The notes under the pieces were generated by a model that worked only from the letters and a program-made list of their open reading frames with translations, was not told where the DNA came from and made no database searches. A DNA stretch of 64,000 nucleotides from Phaeobacter italicus (GTDB lineage Bacteria; Pseudomonadota; Alphaproteobacteria; Rhodobacterales; Rhodobacteraceae). The DNA is taken from positions 1 through 64,000 of the forward strand of contig NZ_CVRM01000002.1 in assembly GCF_001258055.1 (NCBI RefSeq), written 5' to 3'. Position 1 is the first letter of the stretch, and every line of letters starts with the position of its first letter. This document shows, one piece after another, positions 24,674 to 32,805 of this stretch. Position numbers and translations under genes: made by a program.

Positions 24674-25966
24674 ATGTCTGAAGCGGCAAACTACGGGTTC
24701 GACACCCTCCAAATCCATGCTGGCGCCAAGCCAGACCCGGCAACCGGCGCTCGCCAGACCCCCATTTATCAGACAACGGCATATGTATTCCGCGATGCAG
24801 ATCACGCCGCTGCGCTGTTCAACCTGCAGGAAGTTGGGTTCATCTACTCGCGCCTGACCAACCCGACAGTTGCCGTCCTGCAAGAGCGCATCGCGACGCT
24901 CGAAGGGGGTGTTGGCGCCGTGTGCTGCTCCTCTGGTCACGCGGCTCAAATCATGGCGTTGTTTCCGCTGATGGGACCGGGTTGCAATGTGGTTGCATCG
25001 ACCCGTCTTTACGGCGGGACGGTCACGCAATTCAGCCAGACCATCAAGCGCTTTGGCTGGTCCGCAAAATTTGTCGATTTTGACGACCCCGAGGCGGTTG
25101 CAGCTGCCATTGATGAAAACACCCGTGCCGTATTTGGCGAGTCGGTCGCAAACCCCGGCGGCTATGTGACCGACATCCGCTCGATTGCGGATGTTGCGGA
25201 CGCAGCAGGTGTGCCGCTGATCATCGATAATACCTCGGCCACGCCCTATCTTTGCAATCCAATCGCCCATGGGGCGACGTTGGTTGTCCACTCGACCACC
25301 AAATACCTGACCGGCAATGGCACCGTGACCGGTGGCGTGATTGTCGATTCCGGCAAGTTCGACTGGTCGGCCAATGACAAGTTCCCGTCCCTATCCCAAC
25401 CCGAACCCGCCTATCACGGCCTCAAGTTCCACGAGACCTTTGGCGCCCTGGCCTTCACCTTCCACGGTATTGCGATCGGTCTGCGCGACCTCGGCATGAC
25501 GATGAACCCGCAGGCAGCGCATTACACGCTGATGGGGATCGAAACCCTGTCCCTGCGGATGGAGCGTCATTGCGAGAACGCCAAAAAGGTTGCGGCCTGG
25601 CTGGAGCAGGACGAGCGCGTGGACTATGTCACCTACGCCGGCCTGCCGTCCTCGCCCTATTTTGATCGCGCAGAGGCGCAATACCCCAAGGGCACGGGCG
25701 GTCTGTTCACTTTTGCCGTCAAGGGTGGCTACGACGCCTGCGTCAAACTGGTAAACGCGCTGGAAATCTTCAGCCATGTCGCCAACCTTGGCGACACGCG
25801 CTCTCTCATCATCCACTCTGCATCGACCACCCACCGCCAGCTGACACCAGAGCAACAGGAAGCCGCAGGCGCCGGTGCAAATGTCGTGCGCGTCTCCATC
25901 GGCATCGAGAACGCCGAAGATCTGATCGCGGATTTGGATCAGGCGCTGAGCAAGGCCACGGCCTGA
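24674..25966 (+). CDS. metY: O-acetylhomoserine aminocarboxypropyltransferase (methionine biosynthesis)
   Basis: A 430-aa PLP enzyme of the Cys/Met metabolism family, condensing O-acetylhomoserine with sulfide to homocysteine. The N-terminal FDTLQIHAGAKPDPATGARQ and TPIYQTTAY are typical of MetY. STTKYLTGNGTVTGG around residue 213 carries the Schiff-base Lys, and SLIIHSASTTHRQL is the C-terminal family motif. The open frame extends upstream, but the ATG at 24674 preceded by AGGGAGC is the natural start. It is monocistronic, ending at a terminator shared with the SIMPL gene. Confidence 0.94.
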   Translation: MSEAANYGFDTLQIHAGAKPDPATGARQTPIYQTTAYVFRDADHAAALFNLQEVGFIYSRLTNPTVAVLQERIATLEGGVGAVCCSSGHAAQIMALFPLMGPGCNVVASTRLYGGTVTQFSQTIKRFGWSAKFVDFDDPEAVAAAIDENTRAVFGESVANPGGYVTDIRSIADVADAAGVPLIIDNTSATPYLCNPIAHGATLVVHSTTKYLTGNGTVTGGVIVDSGKFDWSANDKFPSLSQPEPAYHGLKFHETFGALAFTFHGIAIGLRDLGMTMNPQAAHYTLMGIETLSLRMERHCENAKKVAAWLEQDERVDYVTYAGLPSSPYFDRAEAQYPKGTGGLFTFAVKGGYDACVKLVNALEIFSHVANLGDTRSLIIHSASTTHRQLTPEQQEAAGAGANVVRVSIGIENAEDLIADLDQALSKATA

Positions 25967-25983
25967 AACGAATAAGCGTGAAC

Positions 25984-26012
25984 AAAAAGGCCGGGATGTT
26001 CCCGGCCTTTTT
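25984..26012. terminator. Bidirectional terminator between metY and the SIMPL gene
   Basis: AAAAAGGCCGGGA and TCCCGGCCTTTTT pair perfectly around a 3-base loop, with extra T residues on the right. Confidence 0.9.
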
Positions 26013-26029
26013 TATTTGCCCCCAGAGAC

Positions 26030-26749
26030 TTAGTCAGCGTCTGGCAAAACGATATCGTAAACAACCGAGACGCTGTGGCTAAAGCTCAGCTCGCCCGCCT
26101 CAATCGGCATCGCGACATCCGCGCGCGCCATCTCCATCGCCATCTTGGGATATCCGCCCCCGCCATCTCGGTCGCTGATGACCCGCACCGGGCCAAGCAC
26201 CACGCCTGCCGCCTCTGCCAGCTGTTCCGCCTTGCGCCGTGCATCCTTGACGGCCGCGCCACGGATCTGGTCCTGCACCTCAGAGGGGTTTTCGACCCCA
26301 AAGCTGAGACCACGGAATTCGTTGGCGCCCACCTTCAGCACCTGATCCAGCACCTCGCCGACGCGGTCCAGATCGCGAATGCGCAAGGACAGCGTGTTGG
26401 AGGCCGCAAAACCGGTGATGCGGCTGCGCCCGTCCTCGTAGTTCCGGTTCTGAGACCAAACCGGGTTCAGCGAGACCTGCTGCGTCTGCATGTCCTCAGC
26501 CGCAATGCCAGCCGCACGCAAAGCATCGATCACCTCAACCATCTTGGTCGAAACTGCCCGCATCGCAAGGCTGGCCTCCTCGGCCTCTTCGCTCACCCCC
26601 AAAACGATGGTCGCAAGGGTTGGCGCCACCGAGATCTGGGCCTGCCCAGAAACAGAAATCTGACGATCAATCCGGGTTTCATCCGCTCGTGCAACACCTG
26701 CGGACACAGCCATTGCCATGACCGCCGCAAGGAAATGTTTTGCTTTCAT
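26030..26749 (-). CDS. Periplasmic SIMPL (DUF541) domain protein
   Basis: A 239-aa protein with a Sec signal peptide (MKAKHFLAAVMAMAVSAGVA, cleavage near ARA-DE). The mature protein is a single SIMPL/DUF541 domain (ISVSGQAQISVAPTLATIVL; DARRKAEQLAEAAGVVLG). SIMPL proteins are periplasmic or surface proteins linked to oxidative stress in a few bacteria, but the molecular role is unclear. It is divergent from the GspL/PilP-like gene by 169 bp. Confidence 0.88.
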   Translation of the reverse strand: MKAKHFLAAVMAMAVSAGVARADETRIDRQISVSGQAQISVAPTLATIVLGVSEEAEEASLAMRAVSTKMVEVIDALRAAGIAAEDMQTQQVSLNPVWSQNRNYEDGRSRITGFAASNTLSLRIRDLDRVGEVLDQVLKVGANEFRGLSFGVENPSEVQDQIRGAAVKDARRKAEQLAEAAGVVLGPVRVISDRDGGGGYPKMAMEMARADVAMPIEAGELSFSHSVSVVYDIVLPDAD

Positions 26750-26918
26750 CGAAATGCTCCTTTTCTAAATGGCAACATGGGGATGGCAAAACCCTGCCTG
26801 CAAGGGGGAATAACCGTCTTTTCCTTTCACTCGGCAACTGTCTGCCGTATGGTCTGCACCAAAGCCTCAGCGCAGGGAACAGGCGCAGGCAAAATCGAGT
26901 TGAAGGCGCGTTTGCATC

Positions 26919-29585
26919 ATGAAACCGGGGTTTGCACTCTCACTTTCCTCCCTTGGCGTTACCCTGCTGCAGCGGGCAGCGGGCGGATGGCACGAGGTTG
27001 GGTTTGTCTCTTTGGATGTCGACGATCTCGCGGCAGCCTTGACAGAGCTTCGTGAAACCGGTGAGCGGCACGCCAACGGCCCGATTGCCTGCAAGGTCGT
27101 CATCCCCAATGATCAGATAAGATATCTGTCGCTCGATGCCTCGGGATCAGAGGCCGACAGACGTGCTGCAGCTGAAATCGCACTGGATGGCGCAACCCCT
27201 TACCGCGTGGATGAGCTGGTCTTTGATCTGAGCGATGAGGCTGAGCGCACGCATGTAGCGGCCGTTGCCCGCGAAACCCTGCAGGAAGCTGAAGATTTTG
27301 CTGTCATGCACGGCTTCCTGCCTGTCAGTTTCGTTGCAGTCCCGGATGACATGCCCTTTTTGGGAGAACCGTTTTTCGGCCCCTCACAGACGCTTGTCTC
27401 ATCTGGTGAGGACACGGTGGAGCCGGATGGCATTGCTGTCGTGAACATCGGCCCAGCCGCAGCCCCCCAAAGCGAAGCCCCGGATCGAAAGCCCGACGCG
27501 AGCATAAGCGAAGCCGCGAGCAACGAGACATCAGTGCCGGATTTGCCGACGGCTGAGGAAGCTAAGGATCTCTCCGAGCCTACAGCAGAAGCGGCAACGC
27601 AGACCACCGCCGTCACGGCCAAGGACAAGCCTGATGCCGGTGATGGCGACGCCCCTGACAAAGCGCTTCCAGACGCAGAACCAGCGGAGACCGAGGCAAA
27701 GGGCGACGCCTCAGCCGAGCCGAAACTCACAGCCAGCGCCGGTTTCTCCACCCGTCGGCGCAAGGATACTGGCGCATCCGCGAGCCTGACACCGACCCCA
27801 CCGGCAGAGGGCCTTGCACCAAAGCTCGGCGCAGCAGGTGACAAGGGAAAGGCGGCGAAAGCGCAGAAGATTGCCCCGCCAGAGCCTGCGAAGGCCGCGA
27901 CCAGCGCGCCTGTTGTCCCACATGCGGCCTTTGGCGCGATCCCATTGTCTGAGAGCACAAGCGCAGACGCAAAAGCGGCTAGCCCCCAAAAGGCCCCTTC
28001 GCCTTCCAGCCCCGCACCCATCAAGATCCCCCGTGCACCGCAAGCCCCCGCTCCGACGCCGGTCCTGCCACGGGACGAAGGCGATGCTCTGGACCTGAGC
28101 GACGCACCGAAGGACAAGAAATCCCTCCACGAAGCAGGCAAAGCCAAGCTTCTGGCTGGCGTTTCTCAAGGCAAAGTAGGTGGCAAACCCCGCTTTCTTG
28201 GCTTGATGCTGATGGGGGCACTGCTGCTCTTCATGGCCATCGTCGCCGTCTGGGCCATGGCGGTGTCCGGGATCGAAGACGCTGATAACACCGCGCAGCC
28301 CACGGCCGAAGACCAGCCGCAGGAGGCTGTTGCCCTCCTTGAAGATGGAACAGAACAGGCACCAGCAGCAGACGATGCGGTCGAGATCGCGCCGCAGGTC
28401 AGCGTGATCCCACAGCTCGCTGATGGTGATATTCTGCCAACCGAAGACCCCTCAGAACCGCTCACGGATACGCTGTCCAGCACCGACACCGCTGTTCTTG
28501 ATGCCCTGCGCGACACGCAAGAGACATCCGATGACACCTTGGCCGAGCCAGAGACAGCGGACGCTGCAAATGGCCCTGATGCCGCCGAACTCTCGGACGA
28601 AGGGCCGGAGGACTTGGCCGCAGAGCCACCAGCTGATGACCCGCTGGCACGCGCCGCCCAATATGCTGCAACCGGAATCTGGCAGGACGCCCCGGCCGTG
28701 CCTGAAACACCATTCGCAAATGCGCTTGATGATCTCTATGTGGCCTCGATCGATTCCACAGATCTGTCAGAAGACGCGATCGCCCTGCCCGATGCCGATC
28801 GATTTCGCACCGACCTCGAACTGGATGTGGTCAGCAACCCGACCGCTGCAGGTCAGCAATTTGACCTTGATGAGCGGGGACTTGTCCGCGCCACACCCGA
28901 AGGAACGCTCAGCCCTGAGGGGGTGATGGTGTTCCTGGGCCGTCCAGACAAGGTTCCGCCGCCGACACCAAACCGCCCCGATCAGGCTGAAATCGCGGCA
29001 GAGGCAGCGCGCCTTGCTGCCCTGTCCGAATTGCGCCCCCGCAACCGCCCCACAGATCTGGTCGAACAGAACGAACGCGCGCAACTTGGTGGGCTGAGCC
29101 GTGCTGAATTGGGTGCCCTTCGACCCAAGCTGCGCCCCGCAGGCCTGAAGCCCGCTGAAGAAAACAGCCTGCCTGCCACCGCCCAAGCGGTCGCGCTATC
29201 GGTCATGCCGCGGGCCAGACCAGCAAATTTCGCCAACATCGTAGACCGCGCGAAACGCAACAGCCAGCGCAACGCCACAGCAAGCATTTCCGAAGCCGTC
29301 GCCACGGTTGCCCCCCGCACCGTTACGCCCAACATCCCCTCCAGCGCTTCAGTTGCACGACAGGCCACGCTTGATAACGCCATCAACCTGCGCCGCATGA
29401 ACCTGATCGGGGTCTATGGCACTCCTTCGAACCGCCGTGCCTTGGTCCTGATGCCAAATGGCCGCTACAAAAAGGTGAAGGTCGGTGATCGTATCGATGG
29501 CGGCCGCGTCGTTGCGATCGGAGACAGCCAGCTGCAATATCAAAAGGGCAATCGCAATCACACGCTTAAGATCCCAAGCGGGTGA
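26919..29585 (+). CDS. Single-pass protein with GspL/PilM-like N-terminus and PilP/GspC-like C-terminus
   Basis: An 888-aa protein of unusual layout. Residues 1-160 resemble the cytoplasmic actin-like part of GspL/PilM (VVIPNDQIRYLSLDAS; AEIALDGATPYRVDELVFDL; HGFLPVSFVAVPDD). Residues about 165-420 are a disordered Ala/Pro/Glu/Lys-rich linker. One transmembrane segment lies at about 427-449. About 360 acidic, Pro-rich residues follow, with repeated RPxxRP motifs (RPRNRP, RPKLRP, MPRARP). The C-terminal 70 residues (LRRMNLIGVYGTPSNRRALV; GRYKKVKVGDRIDGGRVVAI) match the PilP/GspC homology-region pattern. It stands alone with its own terminator and has no secretion or pilus genes nearby. The function is unknown; a cell-envelope scaffold is plausible. 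Confidence 0.8.
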   Translation: MKPGFALSLSSLGVTLLQRAAGGWHEVGFVSLDVDDLAAALTELRETGERHANGPIACKVVIPNDQIRYLSLDASGSEADRRAAAEIALDGATPYRVDELVFDLSDEAERTHVAAVARETLQEAEDFAVMHGFLPVSFVAVPDDMPFLGEPFFGPSQTLVSSGEDTVEPDGIAVVNIGPAAAPQSEAPDRKPDASISEAASNETSVPDLPTAEEAKDLSEPTAEAATQTTAVTAKDKPDAGDGDAPDKALPDAEPAETEAKGDASAEPKLTASAGFSTRRRKDTGASASLTPTPPAEGLAPKLGAAGDKGKAAKAQKIAPPEPAKAATSAPVVPHAAFGAIPLSESTSADAKAASPQKAPSPSSPAPIKIPRAPQAPAPTPVLPRDEGDALDLSDAPKDKKSLHEAGKAKLLAGVSQGKVGGKPRFLGLMLMGALLLFMAIVAVWAMAVSGIEDADNTAQPTAEDQPQEAVALLEDGTEQAPAADDAVEIAPQVSVIPQLADGDILPTEDPSEPLTDTLSSTDTAVLDALRDTQETSDDTLAEPETADAANGPDAAELSDEGPEDLAAEPPADDPLARAAQYAATGIWQDAPAVPETPFANALDDLYVASIDSTDLSEDAIALPDADRFRTDLELDVVSNPTAAGQQFDLDERGLVRATPEGTLSPEGVMVFLGRPDKVPPPTPNRPDQAEIAAEAARLAALSELRPRNRPTDLVEQNERAQLGGLSRAELGALRPKLRPAGLKPAEENSLPATAQAVALSVMPRARPANFANIVDRAKRNSQRNATASISEAVATVAPRTVTPNIPSSASVARQATLDNAINLRRMNLIGVYGTPSNRRALVLMPNGRYKKVKVGDRIDGGRVVAIGDSQLQYQKGNRNHTLKIPSG

Positions 29586-29607
29586 TTTGCAAACGCTTCG
29601 TGACATA

Positions 29608-29637
29608 AAAAAACCGGGCCAAGTGGCCCGGTTTTTT
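29608..29637. terminator. Bidirectional terminator between the GspL/PilP-like gene and hppD
   Basis: AAAAAACCGGGCC and GGCCCGGTTTTTT form a perfect 13-bp stem around AAGT. Confidence 0.9.
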
Positions 29638-29657
29638 GTTTTGTCCGTTTGATGGCA

Positions 29658-30758
29658 TTACTCAGCCGCCTGGATCTCTCCGTTTGCGATCTGCTCACGC
29701 TCGATGGATTCGAACAGGGCTTTGAAGTTTCCTTCGCCAAAGCCGTCGTCACCTTTGCGCTGGATGAACTCAAAAAAGATCGGCCCGATCACGGTTTTAG
29801 AGAAGATCTGCAGCAGGATCTTGGTTTCTCCGCCATCCACAACGCCCTCGCCATCAATCAGAATCCCATGCTTCTGCATGCGCTCCAGGGGTTCTTCGTG
29901 GCCAACAACGCGCTCGTGGCTCATCTCGTAGTACGCGGCCGGAGGCGCCGGCATGAACTTGATGCCGCGATCAGAAATCTCGTCGGTGGAATCATAAATA
30001 TCTTCGGTGCCAACCGCGATATGCTGAATGCCCTCGCCCTTGTACTTCTTGAGGTAGGACACAATCTGCCCGGTCTCACCACGATCTTCGTTGATCGGGA
30101 TCCGGATGCGACCGCAGGGCGAGGTCAGCGCGCGGCTGAGCAGACCTGTGAACTTGCCCTCGATGTCGAAGAAGCGGATTTCCTTGAAGTTGAACAGCTC
30201 ACCATAGAACTTGAACCACTTGTCCATGTTGCCTTTGTAGACATTGTGGGTGAGGTGATCGAGATAGTAAAAGCCCACACCGCGCGGCTTGGACTGCTTC
30301 AGCCACTCGAACTCCTCGTTATAGGGCGAGGTGTCATAATACTGGTCGATGAAGTAGATGAGCGAGCCACCGATCCCCTTGATGGCGGGCACATCCATCG
30401 TCTTGTCATCGCCATCATAGGCTTCGGCACCTTTCGCAATCGCATGCTCGTAAGCCTTTTGCGCATCGACAACCCGCCAGCCCATCGACGGGGCACAGGG
30501 GCCGTGTTCGGCGACGAACTTCTCGGCAAAGCTGCCCGCCTCAGCGTTCAGAATATAGGTGATATCGCCCTGCTGCCACAGTTCGATCCCTGGTTTTGCC
30601 TTGTGGCGTGCAACCATCTCGTAACCCATGCGGGTGAAGAGATCGCGCAGCTCCTGCGGCTCCGGATGGGCAAATTCCACGAATTCGAACCCATCGGTTC
30701 CGGCCGGATTTTCAGCGCTGATCACGGACTTTGGTGCGTTATGCGGGAAAGGACCCAT
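29658..30758 (-). CDS. hppD: 4-hydroxyphenylpyruvate dioxygenase (tyrosine catabolism)
   Basis: A 366-aa non-haem iron dioxygenase converting 4-hydroxyphenylpyruvate to homogentisate. It has the two-barrel vicinal-oxygen-chelate fold. The iron ligands are visible as His in YYLDHLTHNVYKG, His in IQHIAVGTEDIYDS and Glu in IGPIFFEFIQRKGDDGFGEG. The start at 30758 has a strong GGAGGAAG site; the frame is open further upstream but into the promoter. It is divergent from an Lrp regulator, its likely controller. Homogentisate dioxygenase and later pathway genes are not in the window. Confidence 0.95.
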   Translation of the reverse strand: MGPFPHNAPKSVISAENPAGTDGFEFVEFAHPEPQELRDLFTRMGYEMVARHKAKPGIELWQQGDITYILNAEAGSFAEKFVAEHGPCAPSMGWRVVDAQKAYEHAIAKGAEAYDGDDKTMDVPAIKGIGGSLIYFIDQYYDTSPYNEEFEWLKQSKPRGVGFYYLDHLTHNVYKGNMDKWFKFYGELFNFKEIRFFDIEGKFTGLLSRALTSPCGRIRIPINEDRGETGQIVSYLKKYKGEGIQHIAVGTEDIYDSTDEISDRGIKFMPAPPAAYYEMSHERVVGHEEPLERMQKHGILIDGEGVVDGGETKILLQIFSKTVIGPIFFEFIQRKGDDGFGEGNFKALFESIEREQIANGEIQAAE

Positions 30759-30902
30759 CTGGCTTCCTCCAATTGGATGACTGTTTAGCTGCATCCAAAA
30801 TACCGCATATCCCATGCTTGTTTTGCGCATACTACAGTGCATAATAACGAAACCCCGCGCAGTTCACGCGCATTGGGCGTAATTTTGGGGAAAATCACGC
30901 AT

Positions 30903-31358
30903 ATGCTGGATGCAACGGATCAAATGCTGCTCTCTGCCCTGCAAAAGGACGCGCATCTCACCGCGCAACAGCTGGGGGACTTGCTCAACCTTTCCCCCAG
31001 CCAAGCAGGACGACGCAGACAACGGCTTGAGACTGAAGGCTATATCAAAGGCTATGCCGCACGACTGGACCCAAACAAGTTGGGGTTGAGCGTGCAAGGA
31101 TTCGTCCAGGTCCACCTTGGTAGCCACGGACCTGAACAATCAGAACAATTTTCACGACTTGTCCGCACCCGACCCGAGATCACTTCCGCCTGGACGATGA
31201 CTGGCGAAGCTGACTATCTGCTGCGGGTTTTCTGCAGCGATTTGGGGGAGTTAAACCGCCTCCTCCACGAGGTTCTCCTCCCCCATCCGACCGTCGCGCG
31301 GGTTCAGAGCCAGATTGTCATGGATCAATTAAAAAGCGACGCGCCGCTTCCGACTTAA
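30903..31358 (+). CDS. Lrp/AsnC-family transcriptional regulator
   Basis: A 151-aa protein. The N-terminal HTH (LDATDQMLLSALQKDAHLTA, then LGDLLNLSPSQAGRRRQRLE) is followed by the AsnC effector domain (LGLSVQGFVQVHLGSHG; AWTMTGEADYLLRVFC). I used the ATG at 30903, where the family begins; an upstream in-frame start would overlap the hppD promoter. Being divergent from hppD, it probably senses an aromatic amino acid or keto acid and regulates tyrosine degradation (inference). Confidence 0.88.
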   Translation: MLDATDQMLLSALQKDAHLTAQQLGDLLNLSPSQAGRRRQRLETEGYIKGYAARLDPNKLGLSVQGFVQVHLGSHGPEQSEQFSRLVRTRPEITSAWTMTGEADYLLRVFCSDLGELNRLLHEVLLPHPTVARVQSQIVMDQLKSDAPLPT

Positions 31359-31419
31359 GAGTCCGTGAAGGAACATCCTGTAGTTTCAGAGGGCACTGAC
31401 TTTGAAATAGGATAAAACC

Positions 31420-32640
31420 GTGTCCTTTGTAGATCGCCGAATTGAAAGCCGCCCTTCCCGGGGGGAGGCACCGTTTGCGCTGAATGAAGTATTCTTTTCG
31501 CGGACAGACAGCCGCGGCGTGATCGTGACCGGGAACTATGTGTTCCGCCGGGTTGCCCATTACGAATGGGACGAGCTGCTTGGCGCACCACATAAAATTA
31601 TAAGGCACCAGGATATGCCGAAAGGTGTATTTCAGGTATTCTGGGACACCATCAAAAGCGGCAAAACCATCGGCGCCTACGTCAAGAACAAGTCCAAGGA
31701 CGGTCTGTATTATTGGGTTTATGCGGTCGTTGTCCCTTGCGGTGATGGCTACCTGTCGGCCCGCATCAAACCGACAAGCGCCGTTTTTGACACGGTACGC
31801 AAGGTCTACGCCGACCTTCTATCCGCCGAGCAGAATGAAGATCTCTCTCCCGAAGAGAGCGCCGAGCGGCTCACCCAGATGATCCAGGATCTGGGATTTG
31901 ACGACTACACGCAGTTTTCAACCCACGCGTTGAGCGAGGAACTCCTGTCGCGCGACATCGGTCTGAAAAACGAACCCGACCGGAAAATTGCAGGCCTGCG
32001 CAAGATGCAGGAAAACGCAAAGACCCTTGTCAAAGAAACCGAAGGTCTGATCCGCGACTTTGACGCCATGCACACCATCCCGCACAACTTGCGTGTGATT
32101 GCGTCGCGCATTGAACCGGCAGGTGGCCCTGTCACGGTTCTCTCCCAGAACTACGGCTCCATGTCACGGGCAATGTCCGACTGGTTTGAGGCCCATGTGA
32201 TGGGCAAGGACAGCAACTTTGCCGTTATCGAAGCCGCGGTAAACAACTCTCTCTTTGTTGACTGCATGGCGCGCATTCTCAAGGAATGCGATATCCAGCT
32301 TCAAAAGGAACGCCGTGGCCTTGGCGAGATCGACATGGAATCAGAGCGCCAGGTGCTCGCTGATCTGGTCAAGCAACAGCTCGACGGTGCGCGCAAAGGC
32401 CTGGACCAAGTGGAACGGGAAGCGATGCGCATCACAAATGCCTGTCAGGTCATGCACCGTCATTTCCTCGGCCTCAGCTCCACCCGCGTCCTGTGCAAGA
32501 TCGAGAGCGCCCGTCTGCCGGAATCTGGGGATACACTGGCCGATATCATCGACCAGCTTGGTGTCTTCCAGGAACGTATTTCACATCGCCTGGAAAAGAT
32601 CGCCAAGCTGAGCACTGAAATCCGGGCTCTGGAACACTAG
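31420..32640 (+). CDS. Soluble Aer-type PAS-domain protein
   Basis: A 406-aa protein beginning with GTG (AGGAT site upstream). Residues about 20-120 form an Aer-like PAS domain (FFSRTDSRGVIVTGNYVFRR; WDELLGAPHKIIRHQDMPKG; KDGLYYWVYAVVVP), the type that binds FAD in aerotaxis receptors. There is no transmembrane segment and no MCP signalling hairpin. The rest (about 135-406) is long-helical with coiled-coil character (LVKQQLDGARKGLDQVEREA) and matches no output domain I recognise. Redox or oxygen sensing is a reasonable guess, with an unknown partner. Confidence 0.8.
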   Translation: MSFVDRRIESRPSRGEAPFALNEVFFSRTDSRGVIVTGNYVFRRVAHYEWDELLGAPHKIIRHQDMPKGVFQVFWDTIKSGKTIGAYVKNKSKDGLYYWVYAVVVPCGDGYLSARIKPTSAVFDTVRKVYADLLSAEQNEDLSPEESAERLTQMIQDLGFDDYTQFSTHALSEELLSRDIGLKNEPDRKIAGLRKMQENAKTLVKETEGLIRDFDAMHTIPHNLRVIASRIEPAGGPVTVLSQNYGSMSRAMSDWFEAHVMGKDSNFAVIEAAVNNSLFVDCMARILKECDIQLQKERRGLGEIDMESERQVLADLVKQQLDGARKGLDQVEREAMRITNACQVMHRHFLGLSSTRVLCKIESARLPESGDTLADIIDQLGVFQERISHRLEKIAKLSTEIRALEH

Positions 32641-32805
32641 AACAGCTGCGCCGCCATCCGCCGGATCAAACCTGTGGTCGGGCGGCGCAACTTTTTCGGG
32701 CATATGACAAATGCAGGGCTCGCCATCTCGCAAGACCTGTAACCACTGCCAGTTTAAGATGTTAAAAGTTGCCATCCCGCAATCTGCTTGCGATATCATG
32801 GCACC
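32641..32805. other. Intergenic region before the antiporter gene
   Basis: 165 bp that must hold the promoter of the Kef-type gene. CCGCCATCCGCCGGATC and GGTCGGGCGGCG right after the PAS gene could pair weakly. No clear terminator is seen. Confidence 0.3.

Noticed and set aside
29649-30788. Plus-strand open frame opposite hppD
   Set aside because: hppD on the minus strand is unmistakable; the opposite frame has no ribosome site or recognisable motif.
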